Source: Paraburkholderia sp. C35 (GTDB taxonomy: Bacteria > Pseudomonadota > Gammaproteobacteria > Burkholderiales > Burkholderiaceae). From it: a DNA stretch of 47,734 bases. The position numbers and the translations under genes are program-made. This document shows positions 36,352-45,023 of the stretch, one piece after another. The stretch covers positions 1 to 47,734 of the forward strand of contig NZ_QBUY01000065.1 in NCBI RefSeq assembly GCF_003121405.1, in the 5' to 3' direction. The notes beneath the pieces were generated by a model. The model searched no databases and had not been told where the DNA came from. It was given only the letters and a program-made list of their open reading frames with translations. Position 1 is the stretch's first letter. The number at the start of each line of letters is the position of its first letter.

Positions 36352-36915
36352 TCAGAAAGTGGGCGGCGAATTGGCCGACACGACTTCGCACACCTGCTGC
36401 GCGCTGGGATTGCGAAAACGATGCGGTAAGCGACTTTCGAAGTAGTAACTGTCGCCGGGGTCGAGCAGCCACGTCGTGCCATCGACAGTCAATTCGAGCT
36501 GACCGCTGACGACGACGCCGCCCTCGTGCCCTGCGTGCTGCAGCATTTCGGGGCCGGTATCCGCGAGTGGCTGATACACCTCGCGCATGATGCCCATATT
36601 GCGATCCTTCACACTCGCGCCCGCCAGATAGAACTCGATCTGCTCGTTGCCGAGATTCGGCATCTCCGCGCGGCGCGATACCACGTTGCGGTCGGCCTCG
36701 ATTTCAAATGTGAAGAATTCGGCGAGACTCATCGGAATACATTCGAGCAGCTTCTTCAGCGAGCCGACGGAAGGACTCACGCGGTTCTGTTCGATCAGCG
36801 AAATCGTGCCGTTCGTCACGCCCGCCCGTTTCGCCAGCTCGCGCTGCGAAAGACCGTGCTTTTTGCGGATGTACTGCAGGCGGGTTGCCACTTCAATTGA
36901 CATCGATGCACTCAT
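36352..36915 (-). CDS. puuR: PuuR-like repressor (HTH plus cupin)
   Basis: A 187-residue regulator. Residues about 12-65 are an HTH_3 domain (LSQRELAKRAGVTNGTISLIEQNR), and residues about 110-180 are a cupin (HEGGVVVSGQLELTVDGTTW, SYYFESRLPHRF) for ligand binding. This is the PuuR layout; E. coli PuuR represses puu genes and is released by putrescine. Start may be 36915 or ATG 36903 (MSIEVATR). It is divergent from the plus-strand puu/pot genes and likely controls both directions. The palindrome GAATATTC at 36972-36979 lies upstream. Confidence 0.92.
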   Translation of the reverse strand: MSASMSIEVATRLQYIRKKHGLSQRELAKRAGVTNGTISLIEQNRVSPSVGSLKKLLECIPMSLAEFFTFEIEADRNVVSRRAEMPNLGNEQIEFYLAGASVKDRNMGIMREVYQPLADTGPEMLQHAGHEGGVVVSGQLELTVDGTTWLLDPGDSYYFESRLPHRFRNPSAQQVCEVVSANSPPTF

Positions 36916-37118
36916 GAGAACGGGCAGAACTTCATAAAAGAAGCGTCTTTCGAATAGTACGCGCGTGTGTTGAATATTCTAATCACTTTAATTTGGCGGC
37001 TTCTGGGGAAAACCCTGAAAGGCAAACGAAATTCTTACGCATCGATCTGCTTCAAAGTGGACTTGAATGGGTATAGATAGCTCAGGGAAAGCCCTCATCA
37101 AAGATTCGTAAAAAGACT

Positions 37119-37146
37119 TTGACGGCCTTTTTGACTCGTATATGCT
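37119..37146 (+). promoter_or_regulatory. Candidate promoter of the puu/pot genes
   Basis: TTGACG (37119-37124) and TATGCT (37141-37146) are spaced by 16 bp and resemble sigma-70 elements. It lies in the AT-rich part of the intergenic region, facing puuD. Other weak candidates exist nearby. Confidence 0.45.
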
Positions 37147-37755
37147 GACCTACAGGTTGATGTTTCCTGATTCGTTTGCATGCAGCCTGATTCAATTCAG
37201 TGCGCTGTAACCGATAAAGAATGTAATTCGAATCTCAACCTGGCGTCTCGTTTCTTTAAACGCCCCGTGCGTTTTCCTGAACGAGGTGTTCAATACTTTC
37301 AACGTGCCAGTCGAGTGTAATCGTGAGAGTCCGAGGCCCTTTGGTTAGGTGGGATCGTAGTCAGTTCGCGAGGTGTCTTCGCGCTGACAACGCCATCGCC
37401 GACGGCAGCAACGGCAGGCTTGCGTTTCGCCGCTTTCTGTCCGTCTTCACGATCCTGTCGCGCCGTTCCGTCCGTCGTCATAACGCCATTTCAGCGCGTG
37501 CGTTCATCGCGGTTCATACCGACGAAGTCGCATCGCTCTTGCCCTAGCGCCTCTCCTCCTGCTGCAGTCCGGCCCGCTTGCGGGTCATGGCTTCGCGCGC
37601 CTTGTCGCGCCGCGTCTTCGGTCACGCTCGTCCCTACGCTGGACGCGCGCCGTTGCACGCCTGCGATCGAGCGCAGCGGAGCTACCCGGACCGCTTATCT
37701 GTTTGCGACGCGCGGCGCGATCCGCTGACGACGCTGCCACGCACGCACCCTTCCA

Positions 37756-37781
37756 GCAGCTTTGCGCTTTCGCAAAGCTGC
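37756..37781 (+). promoter_or_regulatory. Perfect 11-bp hairpin in the puuD leader
   Basis: GCAGCTTTGCG (37756-37766) / CGCAAAGCTGC (37771-37781) with loop CTTT, about 70 nt before the puuD start. No U run follows, so it is not an obvious terminator. It may be a leader control structure or RNA stabiliser. Confidence 0.5.
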
Positions 37782-37852
37782 GGAATCGTGCCGCGCATAC
37801 ATACAGCGACATTTGCCGCGTTCCCGCAGTCAACGACGAATACCAGTTAGTC

Positions 37853-38641
37853 ATGCAAATGAAACCTTTGGTCGGTGTCACGGCCGACAGAACGATGATG
37901 GGTGCGCATGCGTCGCACGTGACGGGCGAGAAGTACATCGCTGCCGTGGTCGACGGCGCGCAGGCGCTGGCGATGCTGCTGCCCGCACTCGGCGAGCGTC
38001 AAACACCCGCAGAACTGTTCGTGCATATCGATGGCCTGCTCTTTACGGGCAGCTATTCGAATGTCGAACCGCATCGTTATGGCGGTCATGCAAGCGCGCC
38101 TGGCACGCTGCACGATGCCGCACGCGATGCGACCACATTGCCGCTGATGCGTGCTGCCATCGACGCAGGCGTGCCCGTGCTCGCGATTTGCCGTGGCTTT
38201 CAGGAAATGAACGTGGTTTTCGGTGGGACGCTGCATCAAAGCGTTCAAACGGTGGACGGTTACGACGACCACCGCGAGAACAAGGAAGACAACCTCGACG
38301 TGCAGTACGCGCCTTCGCATGCGCTGCATCTCGTGCAAGGCGGGCTGTTGCAGAAGCTCGCCGGCGGCGCGAGCGAAGTGCGCGTGAATTCCCTGCATGG
38401 ACAGGGCGTCGAGCGGCTCGGCGACGGCCTCACGGTCGAAGCCCGCGCACCGGACGGCCTGATCGAAGCGATCAGCGCGACGCACGCGCGTGCCTTCGCA
38501 CTGGGTGTGCAATGGCACCCGGAATGGAAGCACGCGAACGATGCGCTATCGACAGCGATTTTCAGTGCGTTCGGCGCAGCGTGCCGCGATCGAATGCGCA
38601 CGAGGATGGGTTCAACAGCGGCTGCAAGCGCACATGTCTGA
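37853..38641 (+). CDS. puuD: Gamma-glutamyl-gamma-aminobutyrate hydrolase (PuuD-like)
   Basis: A 262-residue class I glutamine-amidotransferase-fold hydrolase. Cys113 in VLAICRGFQEMNVVFGG is the nucleophile, and GVQWHPEWK gives the catalytic His and Glu. It frees GABA from gamma-glutamyl-GABA, the last step of the glutamylated putrescine route. MKPLVGVTADR matches the usual PuuD start; ATG 37853 and 37859 are both possible. It is followed by puuA at 35 bp. Confidence 0.92.
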   Translation: MQMKPLVGVTADRTMMGAHASHVTGEKYIAAVVDGAQALAMLLPALGERQTPAELFVHIDGLLFTGSYSNVEPHRYGGHASAPGTLHDAARDATTLPLMRAAIDAGVPVLAICRGFQEMNVVFGGTLHQSVQTVDGYDDHRENKEDNLDVQYAPSHALHLVQGGLLQKLAGGASEVRVNSLHGQGVERLGDGLTVEARAPDGLIEAISATHARAFALGVQWHPEWKHANDALSTAIFSAFGAACRDRMRTRMGSTAAASAHV

Positions 38642-38676
38642 TCCCCGTCCTGCGCAATAAAACAGAGAGAACGATC

Positions 38677-40011
38677 ATGCATGACATTGACGAGTTTCTG
38701 AAAAAACACCGCATCACCGAAATCGAAGCGATCATCCCCGACATGTCGGGCATCGCACGCGGCAAGATCATTCCGCGCAGCAAGTTCGAATCGGGCGAAT
38801 CGATGCGCCTGCCCCAGGCCGTGATGATCCAGACGGTGACGGGCGAATACCCTGAAGACGGCACACTCACGGGCGTCACCGACCCCGACATGGTGTGCGT
38901 CCCCGATCCGTCGACGATCCGCATCATTCCGTGGGCCGTCGATCCGACCGCGCAGGTGATTCACGATTGCGTGCATTTCGACGGCACGCCCGTCGCGATC
39001 TCGCCACGCCGCGTGCTGCGCCAGGTGCTCGATCTGTACAAGGCCAAGGGCTGGAAGCCCGTCATCGCACCGGAACTGGAGTTCTATCTGGTCGACATGA
39101 ACAAGGACCCGGACCTGCCCTTGCAGCCGCCTGTAGGCCGTACAGGCCGTCCGGAAACGGGACGCCAGGCCTATTCGATCGAAGCGGTGAACGAGTTCGA
39201 TCCGCTGTTCGAAGACATCTACGAGTACTGCGACATTCAGGAACTCGAAGTCGACACGCTGATTCACGAAGTCGGCGCCGCGCAGATGGAAATCAACTTC
39301 CTGCATGGCGACCCGCTCAAGCTCGCGGACCAGGTCTTTCTCTTCAAGCGCACGGTGCGCGAAGCGGCATTGCGTCATCACATGTACGCGACCTTCATGG
39401 CGAAGCCGATGGAGAACGAACCGGGTTCGGCCATGCACGTGCATCAAAGTCTCGTCGATGAAGAGACGGGCCAGAACCTGTTCACGGGCCCGGACGGCAT
39501 GCCGACGCCACTGTTCGATGGCTATCTCGCCGGTCTGCAAAAGTACACGCCCGCATTGATGCCGATTTTTGCGCCGTACATCAACTCGTATCGCCGGCTG
39601 TCGCGCTTCATGGCTGCGCCGATCAACGTGCAATGGGGTTATGACAACCGCACGGTCGGCTTCCGTATTCCGCATTCGGGTCCGCAGGCACGCCGCATCG
39701 AGAACCGCATACCGGGTGTCGATTGCAATCCGTATCTGGCGATTGCAGGCACGCTCGCAGCGGGTTATCTCGGCATGACGCAGCGTCTCACGCCGACCGA
39801 GCCGCTCACCAGCGACGGCTATGAACTGCCGTACCAGTTGCCGCGCAACCTCGAAGAAGGCCTCACGTTGATGGGCGCATCCGAACCGCTCTCCGAAATC
39901 ATGGGTGAGAAGTTCATCAAGGCCTATCTCGCGCTGAAGGAAACCGAATATGAAGCGTTTTTCCGCGTGATCAGTTCGTGGGAACGCAAGCATTTGCTGC
40001 TGCACGTCTAA
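38677..40011 (+). CDS. puuA: Glutamine synthetase family, gamma-glutamylputrescine synthetase (PuuA-like)
   Basis: A 444-residue glutamine-synthetase-like ligase. VIAPELEFYLV, GAAQMEINFLHGD, NEPGSAMHVHQSL and RIENRIPGVDCNPYLAIAGTLAAG are metal- and ATP-binding blocks. It lacks the adenylylation tyrosine region of GlnA and is near PuuA length. Context of puuD, a polyamine aminotransferase and pot genes supports putrescine glutamylation. The ribosome site is AGAGAGAAC before ATG 38677. Confidence 0.92.
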   Translation: MHDIDEFLKKHRITEIEAIIPDMSGIARGKIIPRSKFESGESMRLPQAVMIQTVTGEYPEDGTLTGVTDPDMVCVPDPSTIRIIPWAVDPTAQVIHDCVHFDGTPVAISPRRVLRQVLDLYKAKGWKPVIAPELEFYLVDMNKDPDLPLQPPVGRTGRPETGRQAYSIEAVNEFDPLFEDIYEYCDIQELEVDTLIHEVGAAQMEINFLHGDPLKLADQVFLFKRTVREAALRHHMYATFMAKPMENEPGSAMHVHQSLVDEETGQNLFTGPDGMPTPLFDGYLAGLQKYTPALMPIFAPYINSYRRLSRFMAAPINVQWGYDNRTVGFRIPHSGPQARRIENRIPGVDCNPYLAIAGTLAAGYLGMTQRLTPTEPLTSDGYELPYQLPRNLEEGLTLMGASEPLSEIMGEKFIKAYLALKETEYEAFFRVISSWERKHLLLHV

Positions 40012-40046
40012 AACCTGGCGTCATCCGCAAAACAAATGGAGGCAAC

Positions 40047-41477
40047 ATGAGTTTCAGAACAGAAGAAGTCGCTTACGTGCAGCCCGCGCAACCGGCCGCG
40101 AAAGCATCGCAACAGCAACGCAGCACGGCCGAATACCGCGCAATGGACGCCGCGCATCACATTCATCCGTTCTCGGATATGGGCGCGCTCAATCGCACCG
40201 GCAGCCGCGTGATCGAGAAAGCGGAAGGCGTCTATCTGTGGGATTCGGACGGCAACAAGATCATCGACGGCATGGAGGGCCTGTGGTGCGTGAATGTCGG
40301 CTATGGCCGCAAGGAACTCGCGGACGCTGCCTATCAGCAATTGCAGGAACTGCCGTTCTACAACACGTTCTTCAAGACAACACACCCGCCCGTGATCGAA
40401 CTGTCGGCGTTGCTCGCTGAATTGACGCCTGCGCCGTTCAACCACTTCTTCTATTGCAACAGTGGTTCGGAAGGTAACGACACAGTACTTCGCATCGTCC
40501 ACCAGTACTGGGCGACGCAAGGCCAGAAGCTGAAGAAGTTCGTCATTTCGCGCAAGAACGGTTACCACGGTTCGACGATTGCAGGTGGCACGCTTGGCGG
40601 CATGGGCTATATGCATGAGCAGATGCCTTCGCAGGTCGAACACATCGTGCATATCGAGCAGCCCTACTGGTTTGGCGAAGGCGGCGATATGTCGCCGGAA
40701 GAATTCGGCCTTGCACGTGCACGCCAGCTCGAAACGGAAATTCTCGAACTCGGTCCGGAGAACGTCGCCGCGTTTATTGGTGAGCCTTTCCAGGGAGCGG
40801 GTGGCGTGATCTTCCCGCCGTCGACGTACTGGCCGGAAATCCAGCGCATCTGCCGCAAATACGATGTGCTACTCGTAGCCGATGAAGTGATCGGCGGCTT
40901 TGGCCGCACGGGAGAATGGTTCGCGCATCAGCACTTCGGCTTCGAACCCGATCTCATCACGATGGCCAAGGGCCTGACGAGCGGTTATATCCCGATGGGC
41001 GCGGTTGGCCTGCATGACCGCGTGGCGAAAGCGATCATCGAGAACGGCGAGTTTAATCACGGTCTCACGTACTCGGGACATCCCGTTGCCGCTGCCGTGG
41101 CCGTCGCCAATCTCAAGCTGTTGCGCGACGAAAAGATCATCGAGCGCGTGAAGAACGAAACGGGCCCGTACTTCCAGAAGCTGCTGCGCGAGACCTTCGC
41201 GAATCATCCGATTGTCGGTGAAATCGCGGGCGCGGGTCTGGTCGCGGGTATCCAGCTTTCCGAGAACCCGAAGACGCGCAAGCGCTTCGCGAACGGCGGT
41301 GACGTCGGCACGATCTGCCGCGACTTCTGCTTCAACGGCAACCTGATCATGCGTGCGACGGGCGACCGCATGCTGCTCTCGCCGCCGCTCGTCGTCACGA
41401 AGAACGAGATCGACGAGATCGTCGCGAAGGCCAAAAAGGCCATCGACGCAACCGCACAACAGTTAGGACTTTTGTAA
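40047..41477 (+). CDS. spuC: Class III aminotransferase, putrescine/polyamine:pyruvate type (SpuC-like)
   Basis: A 476-residue PLP enzyme. HHIHPFSDMGALNRTGSRVI near the N-terminus is characteristic of SpuC-type polyamine aminotransferases. FFYCNSGSEGNDTVLRIVHQYW and KNGYHGSTIAGGTLGGMGYM bind PLP phosphate, VADEVIGGFGRTG contacts the ring and MAKGLTSGYIPMGAV carries the Schiff-base Lys. It would transaminate putrescine or a glutamylated polyamine to an aldehyde for PuuC. Start at 40047 follows AATGGAGGCAAC. It sits where E. coli has the PuuB oxidase. Confidence 0.93.
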   Translation: MSFRTEEVAYVQPAQPAAKASQQQRSTAEYRAMDAAHHIHPFSDMGALNRTGSRVIEKAEGVYLWDSDGNKIIDGMEGLWCVNVGYGRKELADAAYQQLQELPFYNTFFKTTHPPVIELSALLAELTPAPFNHFFYCNSGSEGNDTVLRIVHQYWATQGQKLKKFVISRKNGYHGSTIAGGTLGGMGYMHEQMPSQVEHIVHIEQPYWFGEGGDMSPEEFGLARARQLETEILELGPENVAAFIGEPFQGAGGVIFPPSTYWPEIQRICRKYDVLLVADEVIGGFGRTGEWFAHQHFGFEPDLITMAKGLTSGYIPMGAVGLHDRVAKAIIENGEFNHGLTYSGHPVAAAVAVANLKLLRDEKIIERVKNETGPYFQKLLRETFANHPIVGEIAGAGLVAGIQLSENPKTRKRFANGGDVGTICRDFCFNGNLIMRATGDRMLLSPPLVVTKNEIDEIVAKAKKAIDATAQQLGLL

Positions 41478-41567
41478 CGGCAGTCAGACCACCGGCGCGG
41501 GCGCCGTGACGCATCGACAACGCGACACACGCTCATGCCGGACTTTTACCACCAAGGGAAAATCAAC

Positions 41568-42689
41568 ATGAGCGTTTGTCATCTTCGTCATGCGGTCGCG
41601 GGGGCCGCGCTGGTTGCCGTGACAGGCATTACCGCGCTGTCGGGCACGGCAGCGCAAGCGGCCGATACCGAGCTGAACGTCTACAACTGGTCCGACTACA
41701 TTGCGAAGGACACGATCCCGAACTTCGAGAAACAGACGGGCATTCACGTCAAGTACGACAACTACGACAGTGATGACACGCTGCAGGCCAAGTTGCTTGC
41801 AGGCAGCTCGGGCTACGACATCGTCGTGCCGACGTCGAACTACATGGCCAAGCAGATTCAGGCTGGCGTGTACCAGAAGCTCGACAAGTCGCAGATGCCG
41901 AATCTGAAGAACCTCGACCCGACGCTGATGAAGATGATCGCCGACGCCGATCCGGGCAACCAGTACGGCGTGCCTTGGGCGTACGGCACGGACGGTATCG
42001 GCTACAACGTGCAGGCCGTGCAGAAAGCACTCGGCGCGAATGCGCCCGTGGATAGCTGGGCGCTCGTGTTCGATCCCGCCAATCTTTCCAAGCTGAAAAG
42101 CTGCGGCGTGTCGTTCCTCGATCAGGCTGTGGACGTGTTTGCAGCCACGCTGCAGTACATGCACAAGGATCCCAACAGCACGAACCCGGCCGACTACCAG
42201 GCCGCCTTCGAAGTGCTGAAGAAAGTCCGCCCGTACATCACGCAGTTCAACTCGTCGGGTTACATCAACGACCTCGCGAATAACGACGTGTGCGTCGCAG
42301 TGGGCTGGTCGGGCGACGTCGGCATTGCACGCCGCCGCACGCTGGAAGCGAAACGTTCGTACGAGATCAAGTTCTCGAACGTGAAGGAAGGCGGCCTGCT
42401 GTGGTTCGACGTGATGGTCGTACCGAAGGACGCACCGCATCCTGAAGCCGCCATGAAATGGATCAACTTCATTTCGGATGCAAAGAACAACGCAGAGATT
42501 ACCAACGAAGTCTTCTACCCCACTGCCAATCGCGCCGCGCGCCAGTTCGTCACCCCGGCTGTCGTGCAGGATCAGACGGTCTACCCGGCCGACGACGTGC
42601 TCTCGAAGATGACACTGATGAAACCGATGCCGACAGATATTCTGCGGCTCGAAAACCGCCTGTGGGCACAGCTGAAGACCGGCCATTGA
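41568..42689 (+). CDS. potF: Polyamine ABC transporter, periplasmic binding protein
   Basis: A 373-residue binding protein. The signal peptide is MSVCHLRHAVAGAALVAVTG plus ITALSGTAAQA, cleaved before ADTELNVYNWSDYI, the usual mature start of PotF/SpuD. VPWAYGTDGIGYNV and VGWSGDVGIARRR are ligand-side blocks. It delivers putrescine (or another polyamine) to PotGHI. The start at 41568 has AAGGGAAAATCAAC upstream; ATG 41535 would put residues before the signal peptide. A strong hairpin follows the stop. Confidence 0.95.
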   Translation: MSVCHLRHAVAGAALVAVTGITALSGTAAQAADTELNVYNWSDYIAKDTIPNFEKQTGIHVKYDNYDSDDTLQAKLLAGSSGYDIVVPTSNYMAKQIQAGVYQKLDKSQMPNLKNLDPTLMKMIADADPGNQYGVPWAYGTDGIGYNVQAVQKALGANAPVDSWALVFDPANLSKLKSCGVSFLDQAVDVFAATLQYMHKDPNSTNPADYQAAFEVLKKVRPYITQFNSSGYINDLANNDVCVAVGWSGDVGIARRRTLEAKRSYEIKFSNVKEGGLLWFDVMVVPKDAPHPEAAMKWINFISDAKNNAEITNEVFYPTANRAARQFVTPAVVQDQTVYPADDVLSKMTLMKPMPTDILRLENRLWAQLKTGH

Positions 42690-42738
42690 TTGGTGATTCA
42701 AAGCCGGTTTTCAGGGACATAAAAGGGAACTGAATGAG

Positions 42739-42768
42739 ACGACGAGGGATCGCTCGATCCCTCGTCGT
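42739..42768 (+). terminator. Hairpin between potF and potG
   Basis: A perfect 12-bp stem ACGACGAGGGAT (42739-42750) / ATCCCTCGTCGT (42757-42768) with loop CGCTCG follows potF by 49 bp. No U run follows. Such hairpins often stabilise the upstream binding-protein message relative to permease genes; partial termination is the alternative. Confidence 0.6.
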
Positions 42769-42900
42769 GAAGCAGTAGCGCAGTCAGTCTGCGCCTTGTG
42801 CGCAGCCCCCTGTTTCCCCGATTGCAGCATGACGCCTGCGAGCGCTTCGCGCGCCTCGTAAGGGCCCGTTCGTGCCCGCGATCCGTAAAGAACGGTACAC

Positions 42901-44049
42901 ATGAATACGACGCATAACACGCAAGCAGCGAAAGCGGCTACGCAGCCCCAGACGACGAAGACGAACGAGTTCGTTCGCATCGAAAACGTCGTGAAGAAGT
43001 TCGGCGACAGCACGGCTGTCGACAACGTCAACCTGAGCATTGCGAAGAACGAGCTTTTCGCGCTGCTCGGCAGCTCGGGCTGCGGCAAGTCCACGCTGTT
43101 GCGCATGCTGGCAGGCCTGGAGACGGCCACGTCCGGCAAGATCTATGTCGACGGCGAAGACCTCGCGAGCCTGCCGCCCTATCGACGCCCCGTGAACATG
43201 ATGTTCCAGTCGTATGCGCTCTTTCCGCATATGTCGGTCGAGTCGAATGTTGCGTTCGGCCTCAAGCAGGAAGGCACGCCGAAGAACGAGATCAAGGAGC
43301 GCGTCGCCGATGCGTTGAATCTCGTGCAGATGAGCAAGTACGCGCAACGCAAACCGCATCAGCTTTCGGGTGGTCAGCAGCAGCGCGTCGCGCTCGCGCG
43401 TTCGCTCGTCAAGCGCCCGAAGCTGTTGCTGCTCGATGAGCCGATGTCCGCGCTCGACAAGAAGATCCGCCAGAAGACGCAACTCGAACTGGTGAACATC
43501 ATCGAGAAAGTTGATGTCACCTGTGTGATGGTCACGCACGATCAGGAAGAAGCGATGACGATGGCAAGCCGTCTCGCTGTGATGAGCGAAGGCCGCATCG
43601 TGCAGATCGGTTCGCCGACGCAGGTGTACGAGTTTCCGAATAGCCGCTTCTCTGCCGAATTCATCGGCTCGACCAATCTGTTCGAAGGTGTCGTCGTCGA
43701 AGACGAACCGGATCACATCTTTGTCGAAAGCGAAGATCTCGAAGCGCGTATGTATGTGAGCCACGGCGTCACAGGACCGCTTGGCATGCCCGTCGGCATT
43801 TCGGTGCGACCAGAACGTGTGCGCGTGTCGCGCGAAAAGCCGGGAGCGTCGCACAACTGGGCGCGTGGCGTCGTCACGGATGTCGCGTACATGGGCAGCT
43901 ATTCGCTGTATCACGTGCGTCTGCCGAGCGGCAAGACCGTGATGTCGAATCTCTCCAGCTCGCACCTGATGAGCGAAGGTGCGCCCGTCTATAACGACGA
44001 CGTGTTCGTCTCCTGGTCGCCCTCGAGCGGCGTGGTGCTGACGCAATGA
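42901..44049 (+). CDS. potG: Polyamine ABC transporter ATPase
   Basis: A 382-residue ABC ATPase. Walker A GSSGCGKST is at residues 57-65, the signature is LSGGQQQRVALARSLV, and Walker B is LLLLDEPMSALD. The C-terminal TOBE-type region (about 290-380) is as in PotA/PotG. It powers polyamine uptake with PotH, PotI and PotF. Its stop overlaps the potH start by ATGA. The N-terminal 22 residues are polar and variable. Confidence 0.95.
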   Translation: MNTTHNTQAAKAATQPQTTKTNEFVRIENVVKKFGDSTAVDNVNLSIAKNELFALLGSSGCGKSTLLRMLAGLETATSGKIYVDGEDLASLPPYRRPVNMMFQSYALFPHMSVESNVAFGLKQEGTPKNEIKERVADALNLVQMSKYAQRKPHQLSGGQQQRVALARSLVKRPKLLLLDEPMSALDKKIRQKTQLELVNIIEKVDVTCVMVTHDQEEAMTMASRLAVMSEGRIVQIGSPTQVYEFPNSRFSAEFIGSTNLFEGVVVEDEPDHIFVESEDLEARMYVSHGVTGPLGMPVGISVRPERVRVSREKPGASHNWARGVVTDVAYMGSYSLYHVRLPSGKTVMSNLSSSHLMSEGAPVYNDDVFVSWSPSSGVVLTQ

Positions 44050-45023
44050 GAAATCCTGCCCAAACCACGGCGGCGCAGATGGGCGCCGCATCGAATGGCA
44101 GCTCCGCGCTCGCCTCGATCAAACAGAGCCTCGCGAAGCTGCTGCCTTCGGGCCGCAGCACTGTGATCGGCATTCCCTTTATCTGGCTCACCGTCTTCTT
44201 TGCACTGCCATTCGTACTGGTGTTCAAGATCAGCTTTGCCGATCTGCGACTGGGCATTCCACCTTATACGGAACTCGTCAGCGTCAAGGACGGCGTCGTG
44301 CATTTCGCGCTGCAACTGGGCCACTACGCGTTCCTGTTGCAGGACAGCCTGTACGTCGCGACGTATCTCAGCTCGCTGAAGATGGCGGCGATCTCGACGC
44401 TTTGCTGTCTGGTGATCGGCTATCCGATTGCGTACTACATCGCGCGCTCGGCACCCGCTACGCGCAACCTGCTGATGATGGGCGTGATGCTGCCGTTCTG
44501 GACATCGTTCCTGATCCGCGTCTATGCATGGATCGGCATTCTCAAGGACGACGGCCTGCTCAATCACACACTGATGGCACTCGGCCTGATCCATTCGCCT
44601 TTCCGTCTCTATCACACGGATATTGGCGTCTATATCGGCATGGTCTACTCGTATCTGCCGTTCATGGTGATGCCGCTCTATGCGCACCTCGTGAAGATGG
44701 ATCTCACGCTGCTCGAAGCTGCCTATGACCTCGGCGCAAAGCCGTGGACGGCCTTCACGCGCATCACCTTGCCGCTGTCGAAGAACGGCATCATCGCGGG
44801 CTCTCTGCTGGTGTTCATTCCTGCCGTGGGCGAGTACGTGATTCCCGAACTGCTTGGCGGCGCGGACACGCTGATGATCGGCCGTGTCATGTGGGATGAA
44901 TTCTTCCACGATATGGACTGGCCGATGGCGTCTGCCGTAACGGTAGCGATGGTGCTGCTGTTGCTGGTGCCGATGGCCGTATTCCAGTACTACCAGGTCA
45001 AGGAACTGGAGGGCGCGAAATGA
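44046..45023 (+). CDS. potH: Polyamine ABC transporter permease
   Basis: A 325-residue inner-membrane permease with about six helices. WLTVFFALPFVLVFKISFADL is the first helix; the cytoplasmic EAA loop is LLEAAYDLGAKPWTAFTRITLPLSKNGI. It resembles PotH/PotB. Starts in the potG stop (ATGA) and ends overlapping the potI start, so the three are translationally linked. The first 40 residues are a cytosolic polar leader. Confidence 0.95.
   Translation: MRNPAQTTAAQMGAASNGSSALASIKQSLAKLLPSGRSTVIGIPFIWLTVFFALPFVLVFKISFADLRLGIPPYTELVSVKDGVVHFALQLGHYAFLLQDSLYVATYLSSLKMAAISTLCCLVIGYPIAYYIARSAPATRNLLMMGVMLPFWTSFLIRVYAWIGILKDDGLLNHTLMALGLIHSPFRLYHTDIGVYIGMVYSYLPFMVMPLYAHLVKMDLTLLEAAYDLGAKPWTAFTRITLPLSKNGIIAGSLLVFIPAVGEYVIPELLGGADTLMIGRVMWDEFFHDMDWPMASAVTVAMVLLLLVPMAVFQYYQVKELEGAK

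Larger units (their letters stand above)
36916..37852. other. 937-bp leader and control region of the polyamine locus
   Basis: The left 400 bp are AT-richer and hold the promoters; the right 500 bp are GC-rich with no supported gene. Frames at 37323-37547 (plus) and 37299-37481 (minus) lack ribosome sites and family patterns. If transcription starts near 37153, puuD has a leader of about 700 nt. The purpose of so long a leader is unexplained. Confidence 0.5.

Noticed and set aside
37299..37547. Small frames on both strands in the puu leader
   Set aside because: No ribosome site, no recognisable pattern, and the two frames overlap each other.
38260..40005. 581-codon minus-strand frame opposite puuA
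   Set aside because: Antisense to a strongly conserved glutamine-synthetase-family gene; no motifs.
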